The translations under genes were made by a program, and so were the position numbers. Shown in pieces: positions 33,566 to 42,536 of a stretch of DNA of 54,714 nucleotides. The DNA comes from an uncultured Bacteroidota bacterium (GTDB lineage Bacteria; Bacteroidota; Bacteroidia; JABEUT01). The stretch spans positions 1 through 54,714 of the forward strand of contig CAIWVW010000052.1 of the NCBI GenBank assembly GCA_903916255.1, given 5' to 3'. The stretch's first letter is position 1; each line of letters begins with the position of its first letter. The notes under the pieces were generated by a model. It saw only the letters and a list, made by a program, of their open reading frames with translations, searched no databases and was not told the DNA's origin.

Positions 33566-34281
33566 GCACCCCAAAAGGAATATTATATCTGATACCTTCC
33601 TTGCTGGGAGATGCGCCAGTGGAGCATTCCCTGCCATCATACAACATTGAAATCATCCGCTCGTTGGATGAATTTATTGTGGAAGATATCCGCAGTGCCC
33701 GCCGCTTTTTAATTAAAGCTAAAATTGAGAAACCTATTGACTCACTTACCTTTCATTTATGCAATGAACATTCTAAAAATGCGGATATAAATTTCACCAT
33801 GCAAGGACTGATGAATGGTAAAAATGCAGGACTGATAAGCGATGCAGGTTGCCCCTCTATTGCCGACCCGGGTGCGGAAATAATACAATTCGCACACAGG
33901 AACAATATCCGTGTTCTTCCACTGGTCGGGCCTTCATCCATTTTAATGGCACTAATTTCCTCCGGTTTAAATGGGCAAAACTTCGCATTCAATGGCTACC
34001 TTCCAAAAAAAGAACCGGACCGTATTAAAGCCTTAAAACAATTGGAAACATTGGTATGGCAAAAAAACCAAACCCAACTGTTTATTGAAACCCCTTACCG
34101 GAACGATGCGCTTTTAAAGGACATTCTAAATGTCTGCAAAGAGGAAACCTTGCTTTGCGTTGCTTCGGATATTACCCTGATTTCTGAAAGAATAAAAACC
34201 AAACCTATTCGGGAATGGAGAACTTCAAAAGATAGCTTTAATGACCATCCAGCCGTGTTTTTATTAGGGAAGACTATATAG
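33562..34281 (+). CDS. RsmI-like SAM-dependent methyltransferase (tetrapyrrole methylase fold)
   Basis: 239 residues. The fold has LYLIPSLLGD at the N-terminus, ISDAGCPSIADPG (the glycine-rich active-site loop of the RsmI family), VLPLVGPSSILMAL, FNGYLPKK, and the ETPYRNDALLKDI segment. RsmI methylates the 2'-O of C1402 in 16S rRNA. This copy diverges at the N-terminus (LLGDAPVEHSLPSYN instead of the usual NLGD), as in a Bacteroidota subfamily that may be a paralogue, so rsmI is not assigned. Confidence 0.85.
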   Translation: MSTPKGILYLIPSLLGDAPVEHSLPSYNIEIIRSLDEFIVEDIRSARRFLIKAKIEKPIDSLTFHLCNEHSKNADINFTMQGLMNGKNAGLISDAGCPSIADPGAEIIQFAHRNNIRVLPLVGPSSILMALISSGLNGQNFAFNGYLPKKEPDRIKALKQLETLVWQKNQTQLFIETPYRNDALLKDILNVCKEETLLCVASDITLISERIKTKPIREWRTSKDSFNDHPAVFLLGKTI

Positions 34282-34328
34282 CACAACGCATAAACGAGAC
34301 AGATATACCACATAATCAGTTTTATTAC

Positions 34329-34336
34329 TATCTTTG
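34329..34336 (+). promoter_or_regulatory. -7 box of the TPR kinase operon
   Basis: TATCTTTG matches TAnnTTTG, 31 nt before ATG 34368. Confidence 0.5.
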
Positions 34337-34367
34337 CTATACAAGCACAATAGTTCTGCCTGCATCT

Positions 34368-36332
34368 ATGAAAAAGTTGCTTATTCTTTATACTGTCACT
34401 TTCTTATCTGCTACTTTTATCTATGCCCAGCAGCGGCAAATCGATTCTATTAAAGCATTGGTAGGTTTAGATAAGTACGATTCCGTTAAAGTGCGACACC
34501 TGAATAAACTTTCCAATGCTTATTGCGACATTGGTGATATGAAAAAAGCGATGGATTGTGCCAAAAGTGCGTCTGTACTTTCTCAAAAAATAGGCTACCC
34601 GCAGGGATTTGCAAAAGCTAACTCCAATATGGCTTTCGCTTATTACATGCAAGCCGATTATACCAATGCACTCACCTATTATTCCAAAGCATTGGAAATA
34701 ACCCAGCAATTGGGCAATACATCAGGTGCTGCTTCCATCATATCGAATATGGGATTGATTTATGATGCGCAAGGCAAACTGCCTGATGCATTGGCCTATT
34801 TTTTAAAAGCGCTGAAACTGGCGGAGGAAGCCGATGACAAGAAATTAATTGCCACTTGCACCGGTAATATTGGCGACGTTTATCTTTACCAGGACGATTA
34901 TAACGACGCACTCACCTATTTCCAGAAATCATACAAGCTTGCGCAGGATATTGGAAATAAAAGCGGAGAGACCTACAATTTGGAATGTATCGGGAATGTA
35001 TATTTCAAAAAGCGGGAGTATCCCAAAGCATTAGACTTTTATACCAGAGCATTAAAAATCAGCGAAGAGATTAATGACAAACGCTCCATTTCATCGGCAT
35101 TGGGGAATATTGGCAGGGTGTATGCGGCCGACAGCAATTACAAGCAGGCTATGGATAATTTTAATTCCGTGCTGAAACAGTCTGAGAAGATGGGTAACCA
35201 GGCCGAGGTGGCGAAATATGTTTATAATATCGGGCAGGTTTACATGGATGAAAAAAAATATAAAGATGCTGAAAAGTATATAACCAAATCGGTAAAATTA
35301 GCTGATAGTATAAAAAATAAGGATGTATCGGATGAAGGCACGGAACGATTAAGTGAATTGTACGCCGAAACCGGCCAGTGGGAGAAGGCGTATGACACTT
35401 ACAAGAAATATACTGTATCGAAAGATTCGTTGATTAATGAAGATAAAAGCAAGCAAATTGGCAAACTGGAAGCCAAGTATGAATACGACAAACAATTAAC
35501 CCTTCAACAGGCAGAAACTGAAAAAAACAAGGCAATTGCGGATGCCTCGACAAAAAAGCAACGGTTGATTTTATTTCTTGTTATTGCGGTAGCCGGATTA
35601 ATCACCCTCATATCAATATTAATATTCCGTTTGTGGAGAACTACGCGTAAGGAAAAAATGAATGTGGAAAAACAAAAAGTGGCTATGGAACTGAAGGCTC
35701 TGCGGGCGCAGATGAACCCGCATTTTATTTTCAATGCCATCAATTCCATACAGCATTTTATTCTGAATAATGATTCGAAAGCGGCGCATTTGCATTTGAC
35801 AAGGTTCTCCCAATTAATTCGGAAAGTCCTTGAAAATTCACGGTTTGAGAGCATCTCCTTAGCGGAAGAAATAAAAATGCTGGAGCTTTACCTTGAACTG
35901 GAATCGTTGCGCTTCTCTTCCAAATTCAATTACAAAATTTCGGTCGACACCTCGATTAACCCGGAAAATGTTTTAATTTCACCCCTGATAATTCAGCCTT
36001 TTGTAGAGAACGCCATCTGGCACGGATTAATGCATTTGAAGGAAAGACAGGGGGAGTTGCTTATAGGATTCGAGAAAATAAACGGCAGCCTGAAATGCAC
36101 TATCAATGATAACGGAATAGGCCGGAAACGCTCCATGGAGCTGAAAAAAGGAACCTCGCACGAATCTATGGGGCTATCGATTGCCAAGGAAAGATTGCAG
36201 ATTGTAAATATGCTGAACAAGGCCAAGACAAGTGTGAACCTTATCGATAAAACAAATACAGATGGCAGCCCTTCGGGCACGATAGTGGAATTATTTATGC
36301 CAGTAATTTTAAACAAACTGATGTATGCTTAA
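34368..36332 (+). CDS. TPR-containing LytS-like sensor histidine kinase
   Basis: 654 residues. A signal peptide (1-20) is followed by about seven TPR units (residues 40-345) in the periplasm, each starting near a YYxKAL/YFxKSL helix. Then come a charged coiled coil, one membrane helix (about 398-420), and a His_kinase domain in the cytoplasm: phosphoacceptor His452 in NPHFIFNAINS, the N-box ENAIWHGL near 548 and a glycine-rich GIGRKRS lid. It would sense a protein or peptide signal in the periplasm and phosphorylate the LytTR regulator, whose start overlaps its last eight bases. Confidence 0.93.
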   Translation: MKKLLILYTVTFLSATFIYAQQRQIDSIKALVGLDKYDSVKVRHLNKLSNAYCDIGDMKKAMDCAKSASVLSQKIGYPQGFAKANSNMAFAYYMQADYTNALTYYSKALEITQQLGNTSGAASIISNMGLIYDAQGKLPDALAYFLKALKLAEEADDKKLIATCTGNIGDVYLYQDDYNDALTYFQKSYKLAQDIGNKSGETYNLECIGNVYFKKREYPKALDFYTRALKISEEINDKRSISSALGNIGRVYAADSNYKQAMDNFNSVLKQSEKMGNQAEVAKYVYNIGQVYMDEKKYKDAEKYITKSVKLADSIKNKDVSDEGTERLSELYAETGQWEKAYDTYKKYTVSKDSLINEDKSKQIGKLEAKYEYDKQLTLQQAETEKNKAIADASTKKQRLILFLVIAVAGLITLISILIFRLWRTTRKEKMNVEKQKVAMELKALRAQMNPHFIFNAINSIQHFILNNDSKAAHLHLTRFSQLIRKVLENSRFESISLAEEIKMLELYLELESLRFSSKFNYKISVDTSINPENVLISPLIIQPFVENAIWHGLMHLKERQGELLIGFEKINGSLKCTINDNGIGRKRSMELKKGTSHESMGLSIAKERLQIVNMLNKAKTSVNLIDKTNTDGSPSGTIVELFMPVILNKLMYA

Positions 36333-37065
36333 CGCACTGATTGTAGACGACGAAGTATTGGGCGCAAAAACATTGGAAATGCTCCTTAAAATGCATTGCG
36401 CAAATGTACATGTAATGGGAATCGTTCATTCGGCCGATGACGCTGAAAAGAGTATTAATGGGATTCCTCCGGATGTTGTATTTCTCGATATTGAAATGCC
36501 GTTTGCCAATGGATTCAACCTTTTACAGCGGTTTAAAAAACATCCCTTCGACGTTATTTTTACGACTGCTTATAATGAATATGCCGTAAAAGCCATCAAG
36601 CACAATGCGCTCGATTATCTTTTAAAACCAATCGTTCCTGAGGAACTGGTGGCTGCCGTAAAAAAGTGTGAGGAGAAAAGAATAATAGACCCGGACGGGT
36701 ATAAAAACCTCGAGAAAATAATTTCAACGCTTTCGCAAAAAGTGCATAAGCTGCCTGTACCCTCGCCGGATGGCATCGTTTACCTTGACCCGGATAATAT
36801 TGTCTATTTGCAGGGGGATATTAATTACACGCACATCCATCTTATTCAGGGAAACAAGATTACATCTTCCAAAACCCTGAAAGATTTTGAAACCCTGTTG
36901 TCTTCAAAACAGTTTTTCCGTATACATAAAGCCAACATAATCAACCTTAGTTATGTAAGCAAATACCTGAAAGGCGACGGAGGCGAAGTGGTGATGGCGG
37001 AAGGCTCGTCGTTGGAAGTATCGCGCCAAAAAAAGTCGGAATTGCTGGCTTTGCTGGCCCAGTAA
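36325..37065 (+). CDS. LytTR-family response regulator
   Basis: 246 residues. The receiver domain (1-120) has the acidic pair Asp8/Asp9, phosphoacceptor Asp55 in VFLDIEMP, Thr in TTAYNEYAV and Lys in DYLLKPI. The DNA-binding LytTR domain (about 140-246) contains VYLQGDINYTHIHL, KTLKDFETLL, FFRIHKANIINLSYV and VSRQKKSELL. It is the cognate regulator of the TPR kinase. A plausible target is the three-gene run starting at 37247, but no direct repeat typical of LytTR sites was identified. Confidence 0.95.
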   Translation: MLNALIVDDEVLGAKTLEMLLKMHCANVHVMGIVHSADDAEKSINGIPPDVVFLDIEMPFANGFNLLQRFKKHPFDVIFTTAYNEYAVKAIKHNALDYLLKPIVPEELVAAVKKCEEKRIIDPDGYKNLEKIISTLSQKVHKLPVPSPDGIVYLDPDNIVYLQGDINYTHIHLIQGNKITSSKTLKDFETLLSSKQFFRIHKANIINLSYVSKYLKGDGGEVVMAEGSSLEVSRQKKSELLALLAQ

Positions 37066-37144
37066 TACCGCGTTTCATAGCTAGGGGAAACATCCGTTAA
37101 TTAACCTTTTTTAAGGATTTTGAAGGATTTATTGAGATACATTT

Positions 37145-37161
37145 GTTGGTGGAATACCAAC
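37145..37161 (+). terminator. Weak hairpin between the two-component genes and the MORN operon
   Basis: GTTGGT/ACCAAC, 6-bp stem with a 5-nt loop, followed by TTGTTATTCTT rather than a pure T-run. It may be a weak terminator. The remainder of the 181-nt gap has no strong promoter match; TCTCTTTG at about 37217 is near-consensus. Confidence 0.3.
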
Positions 37162-37246
37162 TTGTTATTCTTCGTTATTAATAATTGCGTTTCGGCTAAC
37201 GGAAATTTGTACTTTAGTCTCTTTGAATAAACGAGAAAATATTTCT

Positions 37247-40200
37247 ATGAAAAAACTATTCCCTGTTACAGGGTTTATTATTATGCTGCTTTGTGTCGGC
37301 ACCGTGCTTAAAGCACAGAAACAAATTCCATATGTGAATTCCGCCGATTCTATTCGTATGGGTATTATGAATACCGACACCGGCGGATTTGCCGCGGCAG
37401 GCAAATTATATGAAACAATTTCCGATAATGATACCAACTATAGCCTTGCGCTGATTGAAGATGCTATTGCGAAAGAGGCGCTGGAACAGGATAGCGAAGC
37501 TATTGCCATTTGCCGCAAAGGGCTTTTGCTTGGCAGCGATTACGACCCCGATTTTTACAATACGCTTGCAAATGTATATCTCGATGAAGGCGAATATGCT
37601 GCGGCTGTAACTATGCTAAAAGATACCGTGTTGCTAAAATATTCCAACGTGCATAAACTTTATTATACGCTTGGATTGGCGCAATATAAAATGCGTAAAT
37701 ATGCCGATGCCGTTAGCTCTTTTGAAAGAGCAATCGACTTGGATTTGTACGATGCTTCCAGCCATTATTACCTCGGCAGATGCTGCCTGGAACAGGGGCG
37801 TTTAATACCCGCTTTGCTTTCGCTGCAGTTCTATTTAATTCTCGAACCTGACAAAAACCGCTCTTATACGGTTATCGGGTTAATCGAACAAATGACACAG
37901 AACAAATACCAATACAATAAAGCAAACCGGGCCGACCCTGCCATTTATCACGACAGTGCGTTCAATGAGCTCGATGCTTTGATACGTTCGAAAATTGCAA
38001 TGAACAAGCAATATAAACCCACCACCGAAATCAGTTACAATTTTGTAAAACAAATACAGTTGTTTCTGGAAGAATTAAAATATGCACCTAATACGGGCAA
38101 TTACTGGATGGATAAATATGTTCCATTATTTACAGCACTGCAGCAAAAGAAATATCTGCAACCTTATGTATATTATATGCTGTTGTCGGTGCAGGATGAG
38201 ACCCTCCAGAAAAATATTTTGAAAAACAAGAAAAAAATTCTCGGTTTTCAAAACTGGAAAAACGCTTTCCTTGCAGATGCCAATAAAAAAAGGGAAGTGG
38301 ATGTGAATGGCAAAAAAATTACTGTCGCTCTTGATTATTGGGAGAATGAAATGCTCGCATCCATGGGACCGGAAACGGAAGGAACGAAAAAAAATCCTTC
38401 CAAGCCTACCGGCAATTGGGAATATTATTACCGCCACAATGGCATTATTTCCAGCAAAGGAAAATACAATGACAATGGCGAAAAGGAAGGCAAGTGGCAA
38501 TGGTTTTACACAAACGGGGCAAAAAAAGAAATCACCAATTTCACAAACGGGAAAAGGGAGGGTGCGGCGGAGTTATGGTATGAAAACGGAGCGCCAAAAG
38601 CCAAATATAATTTCCACAACGACTTGCTGGACGGCGATTGCTGGGATTATAACATATCGGGAATACTGACAGCCCGCACAAACTATTCCGAAGGTAAATT
38701 GACTGGAACCGCCATCTATTTTTATGACGATGGCAAACAACATTACACGGCAAATTTTACGGACGGGAAATTAGACGGGCTGCTGAAGGAATATTATACA
38801 ACAGGCGCTATCAGGTCTGTAAAAACACTGCAAAATGATTTGAAAAATGGCGCTTTTGCGCTATACTGGAGTAACGGCAAGTTGCAGGATACCGGGGCAT
38901 ATAAAGACGATAAACAAGCGGGCGAATGGAAGATTTATTATAAAGATGGAAGCCTGCAGAAAGCGGGAAGCTTTAATGAAAAGGGAGACCCCGCAGGCAG
39001 ATGGATATTCTATTTCCGCAACGGTAAAAAAGATGAAGTGCAGAATTACGGCAAGGATGGTACTCTGGATGGGATAGACAGTGTGTTTGATGAAGACGGA
39101 ATTGTTTTTGAATTGCATACTTACAAAGACGGAATCTTGCAGAGTTATACATTTCTTGACAAAGGTGGCAACATTGTTTCAAGCGGTAAGTTGGATGGAA
39201 AAATTATATCTATGAAAGGCTGCAACCCACAAGGGCAGGTAACTTCGGAAGGCATCTATGTAAACGGAAAGCGCGATGGCGTTTGGAAATTTTATAATTA
39301 CTACGGCGGACTGGAAACGATGGAAAATTACAACAAAGACGAGTTGGATGGTATGTCCGTGCATTATTATTTTGACGGAAAAGTGAAAGATTCCGTAAAC
39401 TATTCTGAGGATAGCAAGAGCGGGTACTTTGTAAGCTATTATCACACCGGCGCCATGGATACACAGGGTTGGTATGTAGATGGAAACAAACAGGGCGAGT
39501 GGGATTATTACGATGCGAAAGGCAGGTTGATTAAACGCGATTTCTTTGTGAACGGTGCTTTGCACGGCCATTCTGACTTCCTCGAATTTAACGGAAAGCT
39601 TTCCGAACAACATTTTTACAAGTATGGATACCTGGATAAAATTTACGATTTCGATACAAACGGAAAAATAGATTACCGATATATTTCCGACAAGGGAACA
39701 GGCAAATATCTTTTAAAATACGCCAACGGAAACACACTTCATGAACTGAATTATGTAAACGGATTTTTAGAAGGAAGCGAGAAAAAATATTTTGCGAATG
39801 GCAAACTTTCAAGGCAAGGGGAATACCTTTTGGATTCGAGGGAAGGCACTGTGAAAGATTTTTTCCAAAACGGGAAATTGGCATCTGTTTATACCTACGA
39901 CATGGGAAGTTGTGAAGGCCCTGGCAACAGCTATTATAAAACAGGAAACCTGGAGGAAGCCGACAATTATTATAACGATGACCTGGAAGGAACTTATAAA
40001 TATTATTTGGAAAGCGGGAAATTGTATGCAACAGGAAATTATGAAGAAGGCCAGCGGGAAGGTGAATACAGGTATTATTACGGTGACAGCACAGTTGCGG
40101 GAATTTTCTGGTATCATGATGGAAATGTTTTGGCCTATGCATCGGCAGATAAAGCCGGCAAGCCTGTTCAGCGGGTTAATTTAGATAAAGGAACAGGCGA

Positions 40201-40579
40201 TGTATTGTGTTATTATCCCAATGGAAATAAATCGATTCAGTGCAAATACATAAGCGGATTTTTCGATGGTAAAAGAATAAATTACACACCTGACGGGAAA
40301 GTCCGTGCGGATGAAAATTATGAATCGGGATACAGGAACGGAATTCAGAAATATTATTTCGAGGGAGATACAACGCTGAAAGAAACGGACAATTATTATT
40401 ACGGAGAACTGGATGGAACCTGTTCCTATTATTATAAAACCGGAAAGTTGGAGCATACCGAACTATATACGCTTGGTACGAAACAAGGCCCCAGTAACTA
40501 TTATGATAAGGATGGCAATATAGTGAAGACAGTATTTTATTATGATGGAAACGAAATAGCCGAAAACAAATCAAAGTAA
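37247..40579 (+). CDS. Giant TPR plus MORN-type repeat protein
   Basis: 1110 residues from ATG 37247, which starts a clear signal peptide (MKKLFPVTGFIIMLLCVG); a TTG 24 nt upstream is rejected. Residues about 50-230 hold TPR-like units (YYTLGLAQYKMRKYADAVSSFERA). From about residue 389 to the end I count about 30 tandem units of 22-25 residues of the MORN variant/YwqK type, with a Y-Y-x-x-G-x-x... core and ending ..DG or ..EG. This predicts a long exported beta-hairpin solenoid, probably a binding scaffold at the cell surface or periplasm. The transglutaminase gene follows after four bases. Confidence 0.88.
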   Translation: MKKLFPVTGFIIMLLCVGTVLKAQKQIPYVNSADSIRMGIMNTDTGGFAAAGKLYETISDNDTNYSLALIEDAIAKEALEQDSEAIAICRKGLLLGSDYDPDFYNTLANVYLDEGEYAAAVTMLKDTVLLKYSNVHKLYYTLGLAQYKMRKYADAVSSFERAIDLDLYDASSHYYLGRCCLEQGRLIPALLSLQFYLILEPDKNRSYTVIGLIEQMTQNKYQYNKANRADPAIYHDSAFNELDALIRSKIAMNKQYKPTTEISYNFVKQIQLFLEELKYAPNTGNYWMDKYVPLFTALQQKKYLQPYVYYMLLSVQDETLQKNILKNKKKILGFQNWKNAFLADANKKREVDVNGKKITVALDYWENEMLASMGPETEGTKKNPSKPTGNWEYYYRHNGIISSKGKYNDNGEKEGKWQWFYTNGAKKEITNFTNGKREGAAELWYENGAPKAKYNFHNDLLDGDCWDYNISGILTARTNYSEGKLTGTAIYFYDDGKQHYTANFTDGKLDGLLKEYYTTGAIRSVKTLQNDLKNGAFALYWSNGKLQDTGAYKDDKQAGEWKIYYKDGSLQKAGSFNEKGDPAGRWIFYFRNGKKDEVQNYGKDGTLDGIDSVFDEDGIVFELHTYKDGILQSYTFLDKGGNIVSSGKLDGKIISMKGCNPQGQVTSEGIYVNGKRDGVWKFYNYYGGLETMENYNKDELDGMSVHYYFDGKVKDSVNYSEDSKSGYFVSYYHTGAMDTQGWYVDGNKQGEWDYYDAKGRLIKRDFFVNGALHGHSDFLEFNGKLSEQHFYKYGYLDKIYDFDTNGKIDYRYISDKGTGKYLLKYANGNTLHELNYVNGFLEGSEKKYFANGKLSRQGEYLLDSREGTVKDFFQNGKLASVYTYDMGSCEGPGNSYYKTGNLEEADNYYNDDLEGTYKYYLESGKLYATGNYEEGQREGEYRYYYGDSTVAGIFWYHDGNVLAYASADKAGKPVQRVNLDKGTGDVLCYYPNGNKSIQCKYISGFFDGKRINYTPDGKVRADENYESGYRNGIQKYYFEGDTTLKETDNYYYGELDGTCSYYYKTGKLEHTELYTLGTKQGPSNYYDKDGNIVKTVFYYDGNEIAENKSK

Positions 40580-40583
40580 CCAG

Positions 40584-42524
40584 ATGTATTATAAAGGAAC
40601 ATATAAAAAACACATTTTTTCCGGCTTGCTTTTAATGCTCGCCGGCATACCTGTTTTTGCGCAAAAGGAAGACATCTATTCTCAATTGCGGAAGAAATAT
40701 TCCTCGGAAAATTCTGTCTATGTTTCCCGCAAGGAAGATGCGATTATTAAGATTGAAAATAATGCGCCTGTAATTTACTCTACCACCTATGAAGAGCTAT
40801 TGCTGCTGACAGATAAGACTTCTGAATTTATGGACAGGGATGTTTATTGGCAGGATTTCTCTTCTATTAAAGATTTGGATGCACGCACCCTGATTCCTGA
40901 CGGCGATAAATTTAGAACCTTAAAAGTAAAAGATTTCACCCGCACCAACGAAATTGCCGAAGGCACATTTTATGATGATGAACGGGCTTATAAATTCACC
41001 TACCCCGGCCTTATAAATGGTTCGAGGGAGGTACTTTCTTACACGGAAAGAATTACCGACCCGCACTTGTTCGGGCGATTCTTTTTTAAAACATTTGCAC
41101 CTGCCGAAGAAGCGGAATTTTCAGTAACCATTCCGCAAGGAGTTAAAATCCGATATAAGTTATTCAATGTAGCCGATAATAGTGTGGAGTTTACCAGCAA
41201 GCAAAACGGCAAAAACACTGTCTATTCCTGGGTATGCCATACTGCGGCAAAAATAAAGAATGATGAAGAGTCGCCTTCGGTGCCATACTATGTTCCGCAT
41301 GTGGTGGTAGTGCTTGATTCCTATATGAACAATGGCACAGAGAAAAAAATAATGAGCGATACATCCGCACTTTACGATTGGTTTTACAGTATGGTGAAAG
41401 ATGTAAATACAACTGTTTCCCCGGAGGTAAAAAAAGTAGTCGATTCCATTACAAACGGGGCTACCAGTAATGTGGAAAAAGTGAAACGTATATTTTATTG
41501 GGTTCAGAATAATATTACCTATGTGGCTTATGAAGACAGCCTTGGCGGCTTCGTTCCGCGCGAGGCTACACTGGTTTGTTCACGCCGCTTCGGCGATTGC
41601 AAAGACATGGCCAGTACACTTGTTGAAATGATTCGCGCAGCAGGATTAGATGCCTATAAAACATGGATTGGAACACGTGACATTCCCTACACATTTCAGG
41701 ATGTACCTTCGCCTATGGCGACCAATCACATGATATGCACCTATATTGAAAATGGCAAAGCCTATTTTTTGGATGCCACCGGAAAAGACGCTCCGTTTAA
41801 TTTTTTCACTTCCATGATTCAGGGCAAAGAGGCATTTCTGGGTATGGGGCCGGGGAAGTTTGAAATTCTGCACGTTCCTGTTATGGATACAGACAAAAAT
41901 CAATTTATCGATTCTACTTACCTTACTATAGATAACTCTGAAATTAAAGGCAGAGGCTACTTGCGAGCCAGGGGGTATGAAAAAATAATTACCGGCAGGC
42001 GGCTCATGAATTATGAAAATAAGGAGAAAAAAGATTTACTTCAGGACCTCCTCCGTAAAGGGAATAACAAATTTCGGATTGATTCTTCTTCCATGGAAAA
42101 TCTGGAAGACCGCGATAAAGATTTAGGTATCCGCTACAAATTTGAAGTAAGTGATTACCTCCTGAAAAATGAGAAAGATGTGTATATAAACTTGCAATTG
42201 GAAAAAGCGCATCAAAATGATTTGATTGAAGCTGACCGCGAGGCTCCGCGTGAATTCGAATATAAAAATATCAATAAAAATATTAATATCCTTGAAATCC
42301 CAAAAGGCTATAAAGTATCTTATATACCCGTTGCCAGCAGCTATTCCGACGCAAAGTTCGGATTTAAAATAAATTATGAATTAAAGGGCAATACCATTAT
42401 TTACCACAGCTACCTATACATCAATACGCTTATGCTGAACAAAGAAGATTTCGACCGCTGGAACAAAATGATTCACCAGCTTACCAAGGCCTACAATGAA
42501 ACGGTAACATTAACCAAACAATAA
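40584..42524 (+). CDS. Exported DUF3857/transglutaminase-like protein
   Basis: 646 residues with a signal peptide (about 1-26, ending FAQ). The N-terminal DUF3857 beta domain covers about 50-260. A transglutaminase core follows with an apparently intact triad: Cys339 in RRFGDCKDMA, His382 in ATNHMICTY and Asp397 in YFLDATG. A C-terminal DUF3858-like beta domain closes the protein. It could crosslink or cleave peptide substrates in the periplasm. It is cotranscribed with the MORN protein upstream and a related protein downstream. Confidence 0.9.
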   Translation: MYYKGTYKKHIFSGLLLMLAGIPVFAQKEDIYSQLRKKYSSENSVYVSRKEDAIIKIENNAPVIYSTTYEELLLLTDKTSEFMDRDVYWQDFSSIKDLDARTLIPDGDKFRTLKVKDFTRTNEIAEGTFYDDERAYKFTYPGLINGSREVLSYTERITDPHLFGRFFFKTFAPAEEAEFSVTIPQGVKIRYKLFNVADNSVEFTSKQNGKNTVYSWVCHTAAKIKNDEESPSVPYYVPHVVVVLDSYMNNGTEKKIMSDTSALYDWFYSMVKDVNTTVSPEVKKVVDSITNGATSNVEKVKRIFYWVQNNITYVAYEDSLGGFVPREATLVCSRRFGDCKDMASTLVEMIRAAGLDAYKTWIGTRDIPYTFQDVPSPMATNHMICTYIENGKAYFLDATGKDAPFNFFTSMIQGKEAFLGMGPGKFEILHVPVMDTDKNQFIDSTYLTIDNSEIKGRGYLRARGYEKIITGRRLMNYENKEKKDLLQDLLRKGNNKFRIDSSSMENLEDRDKDLGIRYKFEVSDYLLKNEKDVYINLQLEKAHQNDLIEADREAPREFEYKNINKNINILEIPKGYKVSYIPVASSYSDAKFGFKINYELKGNTIIYHSYLYINTLMLNKEDFDRWNKMIHQLTKAYNETVTLTKQ

Positions 42525-42536
42525 AAATTAAAGGAA

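Noticed and set aside
37223-37246. TTG start 24 nt before the MORN gene ATG
   Set aside because: It would put charged residues ahead of an otherwise normal signal peptide that starts at ATG 37247.
39588-40142. 184-codon minus-strand frame within the MORN repeats
   Set aside because: It follows from the repeat periodicity of the opposite strand; the product is His/Arg/Phe-rich and repetitive with no domain.
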